From positions 1-32,823 of the forward strand of contig MU401783.1 of the NCBI GenBank assembly GCA_022579005.1: a stretch of DNA of 32,823 nt. The letters are read 5' to 3'. Positions 11,070-20,250 of the stretch are shown here, one piece after another. This DNA comes from Poronia punctata. Its lineage: Eukaryota > Ascomycota > Sordariomycetes > Xylariales > Xylariaceae. Within the stretch, counting starts at the first letter, position 1. Each line of letters opens with the position of its first letter. The translations under genes and the position numbers were made by a program. The notes beneath the pieces are model-generated. The model worked only from the letters and a program-made list of their open reading frames with translations. It was not told the DNA's origin and made no database searches.

Positions 11070-11900
11070 TATAAAAGTATTTAGGTTTACTTATTTTAAC
11101 CTTAAAACGTACTTAAATATTAAGCTATTTTTGTTTTATATAGTATGCAAAATTAAAAGCAAAACTACCTAGCCTTATAAAAAATTATAATTAGTAGTTT
11201 AAAGCTATAATAACTATAAAAAAACTATTTTATACTAAGCTTTTATTATATAATAAAAAAGTTAATAAGTTATACTTTTACTTGCTTTTTTTTAATTTAA
11301 AATTATAACGCTTATAGTAAGCTAAAGAAAAATATTATATAAGCATATATATAGTTAAAAATACTTTTTTATATTATATATATATATTTACTTATTAAAC
11401 CTTAAAGAAGTACTTAAAAAGTACTATTTTTTAGTTACTTTGCTTTTTTTATAGTTTAGCTTAATTTAGTTTATACTAGTTTTAAACTTATTATAAATAC
11501 TATTAAAATTAACTTAAAATAATAATATTAACTTATAACGTTTACTTATTATTTATAAAAAGTAAATATAACAAATTTAGCATTATTGTAATATAAACAA
11601 ATAATACTTTATTATTTACTATACTAGCGTTTTTAGCTTAAAAGAAGTTTACTTATTAAAGCTATATTTAAAGTAAAACTAAAGTAATTTTTTTAATAAA
11701 AAATAAGTAATTAAATTTAATAGTATAAAGGTTACTTTTTAAAGAAGTAAAGTAATTTTTATATAAAAAGGTTTAATAAAAGATTTAACTAAAATAAACC
11801 CTATTTTAATTAATGCTTTTTAGTAATATGTTAGCTAAAAAGCATATAGTATATATATTAGCAGTATTTATTAACTTAAAGCTTTATTTAACTTATTAAT
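11070..11900 (+). pseudogene. Copia-1 outer reverse transcriptase remnant
   Basis: Hand translation recovers the pattern of a fungal Copia RT. Near 11180-11210 the frame reads PYKKL*LVV*SYNNY, matching the K-S-R-L-V-V-Q-(A/S)-Y-N-D block of the fingers region once stops are read as mutated Arg and Gln. Near 11575-11605 it reads QTNNTLL with the Gln codon now TAA, corresponding to an ancestral Q-T-D-D-T-L catalytic motif with both Asp codons changed to Asn. About 150 bases or more further (near 11835-11900) comes the connection region, reading KKHIVYILAVFINLKLYLTY, where related proteins have RGAYIASVCQPEASFDLSFA. Several stops and at least one frame change mean no product is possible. The identification rests on motif order, spacing and position before RNase H. 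Confidence 0.78.
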
Positions 11901-11989
11901 AGCTATACAAGTTATTAAACTTATAAAAATAGTATTTAAGCGTTAAATAAACAAATTAACTAGTAAGTTAAACATAAGCATTATAAATT

Positions 11990-12530
11990 AACTTATATAT
12001 TTTTAAACTTAATAAAAGCAAAGCTATTTATTTTTATTAATAGATTATTTGCTAACAATATAAACTTAAGCTTTTAACTTAGTTTTATTATTATTTTTGC
12101 TATTAACTTTATTTTAAACTATAAGCAAAATAAATACAAAATTACTAGCAATATTATTTACTAAAATTTAAATAAATATAAGCGCATTATTTAATTTATT
12201 TTTGCTAGTAAACTATATACTATAGTTAACAAAGTTAATAGTGCTATTGCTTTATATACTACTTTATACTTAATTTTTAAAGTACTTAAATTACTTTTAA
12301 TTTTTTAATAGTTTATACTAATTTTAAGGTTGCTTTATTAAAATTTTATAAAGCTTAAAACTACGCGTAAAAAACGCTTTATAATTAATATAACATTGCT
12401 ATAAAAATCTTATAAGTATAAAAAGATTATAAAAGTACGTTAAATTAATAAAGAAAATAACCTTATAAATTTGTTTATAAAAAAACTTTTAACTAAGCAC
12501 TTAAGTTCTTTATTATAATAAATTAAATAT
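11990..12530 (+). pseudogene. Copia-1 outer RNase H domain remnant
   Basis: This is the best-preserved frame of the family. From about 12028 it reads FIFINRLFANNINLSF, the counterpart of FVFVDGSFANNKDLSS; the catalytic Asp of VDGSF is now Asn. It continues with SNIIY*NLNKYKR (about 12147-12185), the counterpart of GNIIHWSSTKCKR, with Trp as a stop. Then comes an ASKLYTIVNKVNSA block (about 12210-12250), equivalent to ASELYGMVNGVDSA with the catalytic Glu as Lys, and later TTRKKRFIINI (about 12359-12392). All these substitutions are single transitions. The domain ends about 90 bases before the 3' LTR. It belongs to the same fungal Copia group as the RT with the QTDDT motif. Confidence 0.85.
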
Positions 12531-12617
12531 AAATAAAGATTAAAGCAATAGTAAATTGCTTATAAGTTAAAAATAAAAGTATAAAGAAATAAAAATATAG
12601 TTAAAAGAAATAGCAAG

Positions 12618-13003
12618 TATTAATTCTTTTTTAATACCTTTAACCTTATTAATTATATTAAAGCTATTAAAACGCAAATATCTTATAAACATAAATATTT
12701 AGTTTTTTATACATTAGTTTTAAATTGCGTTAAACTTACTTTATTAAAAAAGTGTACGCGCAGTGTATATATATAGTATATAACTAGTATATAAAAAGTA
12801 TATGTTTTTTATATATTAAATACGTAGCAGGTCTATATCCTTTTTATATTGCTAATAGGTTTAAATTGTACTGCAAGCCTTTATAGCTATATATACTTGC
12901 TAAAAAAAGTCCTTATAACTTTCTTTCTTTTTAATTAATTAAGTTAATATATTATTATTAATAGTAACAGGTTGTAATTATATTTACTCTAGCTAGACCA
13001 ATA
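12618..13003 (+). repeat. Copia-1 outer 3' LTR (LTR C), in opposite orientation to LTRs A and B
   Basis: This 386-bp segment is the reverse complement of the LTRs at 3829 and 9997. It runs from TATTAATTC to AGCTAGACCAATA; the terminal ATA corresponds to ACA of the family end. It is preceded by the purine-rich stretch TTAAAAGAAATAGCAAG. Some positions here keep C or G lost in the other copies (for example TGTACGCGCAG near 12752-12763), and the reverse holds elsewhere, as expected of independent mutation of each copy. Confidence 0.86.
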
Positions 13004-14830
13004 TTTAGTATATAAGTAAATAAAGCTATAAAAGCTAAAGCGTTTAAACGTTTATTATACTACTTTAATAATACCTTTAAAATAAAAAGAAATTATATAA
13101 ACTAGCTACTATAGTTTTTTTATAAATATAAAATTAAAAAGATATTTTAGTATATTAAAGCAAGCGTTTGCAGCTTTTATAATCATATAAAGAATTTAAA
13201 AATTAGTTTTTTAAAAAGTAAGTTTTTAAAGCTAAAAATAAATACTTAATTAATTATAACTAAATAAGCTTTTTAAAAAGGGTTTTGCTTATATAGCTAA
13301 AAGCTTATAAACTTTAAACTATATATAAGTATATATTTATAAGTTTAATAAAAAAGGTTTTATTTAAAATATAAAGTATAAATAATAGTTTAAAAATTAA
13401 TAACTTATAAACAAATATAAAAACATATATACTATTATTTTAACTAAAGGGTTTTTATAAAATACTAGCTACTATTATAGCTAATTTTAACTTTAAAATA
13501 AAATAATAAAATATAGTTAACGTTTTTATTAATATATTGCTTTAAAAACTGCTTTATATAAAGATGCTTTATAACTATAAAAGATATTTTGCGTTTTTAA
13601 AAGCTTTATATAAACTATAAAGATTATCACTATTATAGTAAAGAAAGCTTATATTAACGCTTTTAAAGCTTAAATTTAAGCTAATGCCTTATAAACTATA
13701 TATTTTTATTAAAAATAAAATATTATTATTTATATATATTAATAGGTTATTCTTATATACTAAAAAGCTTATAAAGCTAAAGCTTTTATAGCTATTAAAA
13801 ACTTAAACAATATATATTAACTAACTAAAAGTTATAAATTAAAATACTTTTTAAGTATAAAAATCATTTAAAACTATAAACAAAGCTTAATTTAATTATT
13901 TTAAACTATATATATTGAAAAAGAATATAAGTTAAATAACCTTTTTAGCACAATTCTATTAATCTTTATAAAATTTATTAAGCTGCTTTTAAATAAAACA
14001 ACTACTACTTATTAAAAAGTTTATTATTATTAATATAAAATTAAATTAATTATATATACTATAATTATTATTAAATTAAATATTACTTTTGCTGCTTTAT
14101 AACTTTTATGCTTTAATAACAACTTTTTACTTGCTTACTATACTATTTATTAATCATTGCTTTAAAAGGCCTTTCTTTTTTAAAGCTTTAAGTAAGCAAC
14201 TATAAAGTTATTAATATAAATTAATATTAAAATCCTATCTTTTTATAACAATATTGCTTATAAAGTACTAGCTTAAATTAAAGCTTTTAAGCTATAAATA
14301 AAAGCTTTTCTTAGTAAGACATTAGTAATTCCTATAAACTATAAAGCTCTTTAAAACGTTTTAAAAAGGCTAGGTTTTTTATAGCAATAAAGCATTTATA
14401 TATATATATTTTATAAAGCGGTATATTAATAAAAGCGTTAATTATATTATATTTATTTAATTTAAAGCTAAATGTAACTATACTAGCTATAAAGGGTTTA
14501 AAAGTTAGCTTGCTAGTATAAAGCTATATAGGCCTTTTATATTCATTTATAATTTATTAATATTTTTATTTAACTAATCAAGCTTTATACTTTAAGTAAA
14601 AGATCTTTTATTAAACTTATAAATATATATTTATATATAGTTTAAAATTTATCAATTTTTAGCTATAACTATAATAAGCCTTTTTAAAGGTTTATTTAAT
14701 TATAACCTTTTACTAAACATATTTCTTTTAACTAGCTTAACGGCTTTTTATAAAAGTATAAAAATAAAAGTTTATAAAGTATAATAAAGTATTTTACTTA
14801 AAAGACTTAAAAATAGGCTTAAGTAGTAAA
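13004..14830 (+). pseudogene. Copia-2: reverse transcriptase and RNase H remnants of a second Copia family
   Basis: Plus-strand translation gives a Copia pol different from Copia-1. Near 13450-13545 it reads ILATIIANFNFKIK**NIVNVFINILL, comparable with the RT block L-(M/I)-A-I-I-A-Y-F-D-L-E ... Q-(F/Y)-D-A-V-N-A-F-(L/V)-N. Near 13597-13635 FLKALYKL*RLSLL* matches L-N-K-A-L-Y-G-L-R-R-S-P-L-L-W. Near 13725-13755 a TATATATATTAATAG tract sits where the Y-V-D-D box belongs. It is followed by LKYFLSIKII (about 13850-13880), matching L-K-W-F-L-G-I-R-I-V. Then IRLDITFAA-like sequence (about 14070-14100) matches T-R-P-D-V-A-F-A. RNase H continues weakly to about 14790. Stops occur throughout. The block abuts the outer Copia-1 LTR at 13003, so Copia-1 probably landed in or beside it. 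Confidence 0.78.
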
Positions 14831-14884
14831 TATATTAATAAATGCTATAGTTGCTAAAAGCTAGTAACTTTAAAAAAGAAGTAA

Positions 14885-15111
14885 CATATTAAAGCACTTA
14901 CTTATAAAAGCTACTTACTATGCTATTTCTATATAAACTATAGGTTAGCTAAATTTATGCTAACTACTAGCTAGGGCTTTGCTATTTATACCTTTTTTTA
15001 GCTAGCTTAATTATTTACTTAGTTACTTAAATAAAGATTATTTAATATACTTGGTTTTTAAAATTGTTAGCAATATTACCGTATAACTAGTTAATTATTT
15101 AAAGCTTTATA
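14885..15111 (+). repeat. LTR-like segment related to the Gypsy-1 LTR
   Basis: About 227 bp aligns along its length with the 235-bp LTRs at 16998-17232 and 23714-23948. It shares AAAGCACTTAC near the start, the GCTAACTA-TAGCTA block, ATTATTTAATATACTTGG and the end CTTTATA. Similarity also covers the preceding purine-rich stretch (about 14860-14884, CTTTAAAAAAGAAGTAAC against CTTTAAAAAAAAGGCAA before 23714) and perhaps 40 bases more. It may be the 3' end of a truncated Gypsy-1 copy. Alternatively, since Copia-2 pol ends only about 85 bases upstream, it may be the LTR of that element, which would make the two families share LTR sequence. Confidence 0.75.
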
Positions 15112-15954
15112 TTAACTAAATACTATTATTAACATTTAAATTATAATTAGGTTTAAAGTTAAAATTTAATTTAAAGTTAAATTTATACTTAAAAGAACTA
15201 AAATATCCTGTTTAGTATACAATATTAGTTAGTCTATATAAATAAATAAATATAATTATTTACCTTTTATATTAGTTTTAAAATATATTAATAAAATCTT
15301 AATCAATATTATTATAAGAACATAATAACTTTTTAATAATAAAAGAAAAGACTTTAAGTCGAGGGTTTAAAATTATGCCTGTTAAAAAGGGATTATTTTT
15401 AAATAAATCCGTTTTTAATACTTAATAAAAAAGGTATTTTCCTAAGTTTTTAATTTTACCTTTTATAACTAAAACTAAATTAGATAATAATAATTCCTAT
15501 AAAAAAAGCTAATATAAACCTTTAAATAAAAAGGAATAATAATAAAAACATATATTTACTAGGGATTAGTTATATAAAATCCGCCTTTTTAATCTTTTAA
15601 TTATATTTTCTAGTTTATTATATATTAAACGAATATATTATAAACTAAATAGTATAGTTATATATACATCTTTTTATAAAATAACTAAAGGTTTAAAGAA
15701 TACTTTTAAAAGCTTATAAAGCGCTTTAATAATAAATCAATTTTAAAGACTTGAATATAAAGGTTTAAATTCTTTATTTATAATATTATAGTCAATATAT
15801 ATAAACGCGAGCTTTAAATTAATAAAACCTTTTAGCGTTTTAAAAGTAATACTTTACCTTATAACTATAACTAGGAAATATTAATTAATAAAAGGTAATA
15901 TAAAAATAAATAAATAAATAAATTTAAAAGGTAACCTTTTAGGTTTAGGTTTAC
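15112..15954. other. Unassigned AT-rich flank left of Gypsy-2
   Basis: No gene, LTR or transposon motif is recognised. The stretch differs from the element interiors in keeping more GA and TC dinucleotides (for example AAGTCGAGGG near 15357-15366), so its history of mutation or its starting composition was different. An imperfect hairpin (TTAAAAAGGGATT and AATCCGTTTTTAA, 15382-15418) and a short AAAT microsatellite (about 15903-15924) are present. Together with 31767 onward it should be the original locus into which Gypsy-2 inserted. Confidence 0.5.
15903..15924. repeat. AAAT-type microsatellite
   Basis: About five ATAA units lie shortly before the Gypsy-2 LTR. They are compositionally like the longer 9-bp array at the right end of the window (32731-32823) but with a 4-base period. 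Confidence 0.7.
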
Positions 15955-16125
15955 TGTTAAGCGTAGGTTTATAATGTTAAGGTTAACGTTATAGTTAGTG
16001 TTTATAATACTTTAATTAAAACCTAAGTTCTCCTTTTTAATTTATATATAAAATGTAGCTACTTTTATAGGCAAGCCTGCCTTGCTTATAGTTAGGCTTG
16101 CTAGCTAAAAGAAATACTTTTAATA
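15955..16125 (-). repeat. Gypsy-2 3' LTR (LTR F)
   Basis: This 171-bp LTR begins TGTTAAGCGTAGG and ends TTTTAATA, consistent with TGTTAA...TTAACA inverted termini after C-to-T change. It matches 31598-31766 throughout. It retains a conserved hairpin at 16071-16101 with GCAAGCCT and AGGCTTGC arms. Confidence 0.87.
16071..16101. repeat. Conserved GC-rich hairpin in LTR F
   Basis: The 8-bp arms GCAAGCCT and AGGCTTGC enclose GCCTTGCTTATAGTT. The same arms survive in LTR G (31713-31743) with one loop change, although both LTRs are otherwise mutated. A terminator or polyadenylation structure is possible; this is inference. Confidence 0.75.
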
Positions 16126-16141
16126 AGTGCCCCCTTGTAAA
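16126..16141 (-). other. Gypsy-2 polypurine tract
   Basis: On the minus strand this reads ACAAGGGGGCACT directly before the 3' LTR. A run of five G is striking in such AT-rich DNA. Its location supports a minus-strand element. Confidence 0.7.
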
Positions 16142-16997
16142 AAAAAAGAAAAAACTTGTTTTAAGTTACGTTTACTATTTTTAACGCTATTTTTGCTTTT
16201 TTAAAAACGTTTTTTTGAACTAACTAATACTAAGTAAAGTAGTAAAGCTTAGCTATATAAAGTAAAAAGCAATAAAAGCGTTAACCTAAGTTTTAAGCCT
16301 AGTAAAGGCAGCTTTATTAATATAGTTTTTTTAAATAAAAAGTATAACTTGTTTATAAACGCTTGTTTTAATGTTTATAATATGCTTTTTAATAAAAGTA
16401 TTTATGCTTTTGTAAAAGTAAGCAACTATAACCTTTTTATTATTTTTAAAAGCCTTTATTTTTAATATTATTAGGTTTAGCTTTAATTTAGCTTACTTGC
16501 TGCTATAAAAAGGGTATTGCATTGTTTATACTAATTTTAGTTGTGTTTTAAGCAGTAGTTATAATACTTTTAACTTATATTAAGTTAAAACGCTTTAAAA
16601 AAGCTAATTCTTTGCTAATTATAAAGTTTAAACTATTAAAGTTATTTATAAATTAAATAGCTATTATTGCTTTATATGCTAGCAAGTAGCTTTTTTAAGT
16701 TTTGCTTGCTTTAGCAGCTTTAAAAGCTTACTAAATATATTTTTTTATAGCTTAAATATATAGGTTGTTAGCAAAGCCTTTATTTTCTTTACTATATTTA
16801 GCATAAATCTTATTAATTTTATAGGCAACCTTAGTAAATAAAAGGTTATTTTTATTAATTTATATAGTAGCTGGTTTTATTGCTTTTATTTTATTAGTAT
16901 TTTTGCTAGGTTTAAATTTAACAACTTTTTTTAAAGCGTTGTTTTTGTTTTTAATTTAAATAGTTAAAGCTAGCTTTTTTTTAATTTTAATATATAA
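16142..16997 (-). pseudogene. Gypsy-2, 3'-most interior (left of the nested element), no recognised domain
   Basis: This stretch and 23954-25200 together make the region downstream of integrase in Gypsy-2. It lies on the minus strand of the element. Two minus frames have moderately long stop-poor runs around 16560-16860, rich in Lys, Ala and Asn, but I recognise no chromodomain, env-like or other motif. It ends at the TATAA target site used by Gypsy-1. Confidence 0.45.
16993..16997. repeat. Target-site duplication TATAA, left copy (Gypsy-1)
   Basis: TATAA precedes the LTR starting at 16998 and recurs at 23949-23953 after the second LTR. In AT-rich DNA a 5-base match is weak alone, but it agrees with LTR ends set independently by alignment, both 235 bp. 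Confidence 0.7.
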
Positions 16998-17232
16998 TGT
17001 AATAAAGCACTTACCTATAAAACTTATTAGCTGCAATATTAGTATATAAACTATATATAAGCTAAACTTACGCTAACTATTAGCTATAGTTTAGCTAGTT
17101 ATACCTTTTTTTATTTTTTTAGCTAGTTTAGTTACTTACTTAATTAACTAAATAAAAGTTATTTAATATATTTAGTTTTTAAAATTGCTAGTAAGATTAC
17201 TTTATAACTACTTTATTACCTAAACCTTTATA
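16998..17232 (+). repeat. Gypsy-1 5' LTR (LTR D)
   Basis: This 235-bp LTR begins TGTAATAAAGCACTTACC and ends CTAAACCTTTATA, i.e. TGTAA...TTACA termini with the last C changed to T. It aligns end to end with 23714-23948. The primer-binding region just inside (from 17233, CTTTTTTATTTTTGC) is too altered to name the tRNA. Confidence 0.9.
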
Positions 17233-19090
17233 CTTTTTTATTTTTGCATTTTTAAGTTATAATATAATATTTAGCAAAAAGACTTAAACTAAAAACTAAG
17301 CATAGTTTATAACTGCTAATTAAATAACTAGCAATAATATAAATAAGCTTAATAAACCTAATACTAAAAATAACTAATAAAAACTAAAAACAAACTAGCT
17401 AATAATTAAGCTAAATTTATAAATAGCTAAGAATAAAAAAGTAATAATAAATATAATAAAAAAAGCAAAAAACGTAATAGCAAACTAAAAGACTTAAAAT
17501 AAAATATATTACTTATTAAAATAAATAATTAGCTAATACCTATTAACTTTTAAAAAAGTTAAAAAAAATAAAAGCTATTTTCTTTACTTTAAACTGCTAT
17601 TATATAATAGCTTATTTAATAAAGGCTTTTATTATAAAGGTTTTTATAAAAGTTTAAAAAGCTAAAATAATAACTTTTAAACTTAAATTATTAATATAAT
17701 ATACTAAAACGCGTAGTTATTTTAGCTACTTACTAAGCAAAAAAAACTTAATATAAAAATAATATAAAAGCTTTTATATATAATTATAAGTAACTAAAGC
17801 AAAATATTACTATTATAAAAATTAAAAACTAGATTGTAGCTATAAAAAAAGGTAATTAGTAAAAGCTTAGCTATAAGAACCTAATATAAATTACTTAATC
17901 TTTAATATAAGCTAAGTTTAAAATTTAAATAAATTAGCATACTTATTAAAATATGCTAAACTATAATAGCTTAAAGAAAAGCTACTTTTAAAAACTTTTA
18001 AAAGTTTATTTAATAAGAAAACGTTAATTTAAAGCTATTTAAACAAACTTTTTTTAAAAAGCTATATAAAATAAAATAGCAAAAAAATAAAAACTTAATT
18101 TTTTTTTAAATTAGCAAGTATTAGTATAAAAGCTTAAAAGCATTATATTACTAAAAAATAATGGGTAACTAGCTTTTAACTATTAGTATAAACTTAAAGA
18201 AAATTAAAACAATTTTAGTAAAATAGTATATATTATTTAATAATATAATAATAATATATTATAAAGCTAAAAGATAATAAAGCACTTAGTACTATGCTAG
18301 CAAAAAATATTAACTACTATGTAAATAAAAATATACTAAATGCTTATTAAAGCAAAAAAAGTTAGTAAATAACTTAAAAGCGCTAAAATAGTTTAAAAAA
18401 AACTAATAACTTATTTAAGCAATAAGTAAAAGCTAAAAGACGTTATTATAAATATAAATATAAAAGTATAAGTTAATATTATATATAAAAACTTTAACAA
18501 AAAGCACTTATAAAAAGTAAATATTTTATTATTTTTACTAATAAAACTAAATAAAAAGCTAATAAGGTGCTAAGCTGCTTATATAGCTAGTTTTTAAATA
18601 GTTAATGCTTAAAGAATTAAAAAAGCTTTTAAGTAAATATTTTATATAATATATAAAAAATAAAAAGTATTAAAGCTTTTAATAATATAGCTAAAAATAA
18701 GTTAGTGAAGTATACTATTAAATATAGCCTTTATTTAATAGTTTTATAGTAAATATTAAAAAATAAATTTTAAAAGGTTTGCTAAAAATATAGTTAGTAG
18801 TTAGGCAATGTATATTATTAACTTAATAAGTATAAGTATTAGTTTTTTAAAAAAGGTTGCTATTTTTTAAAATTAATAATAAGCTTAGTATTAAAAATAG
18901 AATTAATTTACTTAAGTATTTTAAAGCGTTTTAGCATATATACTTTAAGCTATTAGCAAAAAGGTATAATATATAATAAACTTAGTAAAAAAAGCATAAG
19001 TGCTATTTAGCTTAATTTATTTTACTTTAAAAGCTTAATAGTAAGTACTTAAAAAGTACTTTAAAAAAACTTTTAAATAAGCTATATATA
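17233..19090 (+). pseudogene. Gypsy-1 gag and protease region, degenerate
   Basis: About 1.86 kb lies between the 5' LTR and RT, the right size and place for gag and aspartic protease. The plus strand is A-rich with Lys-rich broken frames. A Cys-containing patch near 18290-18350 (YYASKKY*LLCK*K) is reminiscent of a zinc knuckle after Cys-to-Tyr change, but the spacing does not fit CCHC well. No protease motif was read. The assignment is by position only. Confidence 0.45.
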
Positions 19091-19099
19091 GAACTTAAA

Positions 19100-19620
19100 A
19101 GCAAACATAAAAGCTTTTATTTTATTTATATAAAACAAAAGACTATAAAGGTTTGCGTTAATTATAAAGGCTTAAATAAGGTAACTATAAAAAATAAGTA
19201 TTTTTTACTTTTTATATTAAAAGTAATAAATAAGCTAAGGTCAGTAAAGGTTTATTTAAACTAAACTTTAAAAATGCCTACTATTATATTTAAATTAAAT
19301 ATAGTAATAAATAAAAAACTGCTTTTTAAATATAATATAGGCATTTTAAGTATATAGTTATACTTTTTAAACTAACTAATGCTTTTATAACCTTTTAGGC
19401 TTATATATATAAAGTATTAGCTAAGCTAATAAATTATATATATATTGTTTTTTTAAACAATATTATAGTTTTGTTTTTTAAAAAGCACTTTTAGTTAGTT
19501 TATAAATAGTTAGCAAAGTATTAACTATTTATAAAGCTATTAAATTATAAGGTATTTAGGTTTAAAATAAAGTTTTTAAAGTTTATTATTATAATTAAAA
19601 AAATAAAAATAAATTTTTAA
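19100..19620 (+). pseudogene. Gypsy-1 reverse transcriptase remnant
   Basis: From about 19130 one plus frame reads TIKVCVNYKGLNKVTIKNKY, matching the canonical Gypsy block R-F-C-V-D-Y-R-G-L-N-K-(I/V)-T-I-K-N-R-Y-P-L-P; the Asp of VDY is now Asn. It continues for about 40 codons before stops appear. After a one-base frame change, FLNNIIV (about 19449-19469) stands for the catalytic Y-L-D-D-I-(L/V)-V with both Asp changed to Asn. This is followed by FKKHF and later KFLKFI (about 19575-19592), matching E-F-L-G-F-I. The order and spacing are those of a complete RT. The enzyme would have copied element RNA to DNA; here it is inactivated by stops, a frameshift and loss of both catalytic aspartates. 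Confidence 0.9.
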
Positions 19621-19659
19621 AAAGTTATTGTTATTTAAAGGTAAAAAGTATTTATTTTA

Positions 19660-20250
19660 GTATATAATATATAAGTATTTTTAAAGTTTATAAACTTTTA
19701 TAAAAAGTTTATAGCTAAGTATATAACTATTACTATGCTAATTATAGCAATTTTAAAAAGTTATACCTTATTAAAATATGTTTTTAAACAAACTTTAAAA
19801 GCAAATTAAGCGTTTAAAAACATAAAAAAAGCTTTTATATTAGTAACTACTTTTTACTACTAAAATAGTTATTTAAATATTAAAGTAAAAATAAATATAT
19901 TAATAAAAGCAATATTAAAAATATTATTATAGCTTTATAAAATATATAAAGATTAGTTACTTACTAGTTATAAAAGCTTATAAGTATAAAAACTAATTAA
20001 ATAATAAGCTAGCAAAAGCTTTTAATAATTATAAAAAGCTATAAATATTAGTAGCAGTACTTTAAAAAGATAAATAAGACTTTTATAATATAAATAAATT
20101 ATATAGCTTTAAAAAGCATAGTTAATTTATTAGCGCAAAACTTTTTTAAAAAGCTTGCTTTCTAAGTATATAAACTAGTATAATTTAATTTTAATATAAA
20201 ATATTAATTAAGTATATTAAACCTAGCAAGTAAACTATTAAAAAAGCTAG
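19660..20250 (+). pseudogene. Gypsy-1 RT thumb and RNase H remnant
   Basis: Following RT, the frame from about 19675 reads VFLKFINFYKKFIAKY, the counterpart of the Gypsy connection motif S-F-L-G-F-A-N-F-Y-R-R-F-I-x-x-Y-S. An AF-x-x-(L/I)-K-K-AF block follows (about 19810-19840). Near 20000-20060 the frame gives an IKSYKY*QQYFKKINKTF pattern, comparable with the I-V-x-x-x-K-x-W-R-x-Y-L-E-G end of RNase H, with Trp as a stop. The catalytic DASD segment is not legible. The domain sits in the expected place between RT and integrase. Confidence 0.75.

Larger units (their letters stand above)
10386..13003 (+). mobile_element. Copia-1 outer copy, right half with 3' LTR
   Basis: This segment continues the element interrupted at 3828. 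Its interior (10386-12617) is the reverse complement of about 4218-6440 in the inner copy and is followed by the 3' LTR at 12618. Plus-strand translation shows Copia RT then RNase H, which fixes the orientation of the family. The end of pol is only about 90-120 bases from the LTR, as usual for Copia elements. The flank after the LTR begins TTTAG; the matching 5' target site is not in view. Confidence 0.87.

Noticed and set aside
18290..18350. CCHC zinc knuckle in Gypsy-1 gag
   Set aside because: Cys and possible Cys-to-Tyr positions do not match C-x2-C-x4-H-x4-C spacing.
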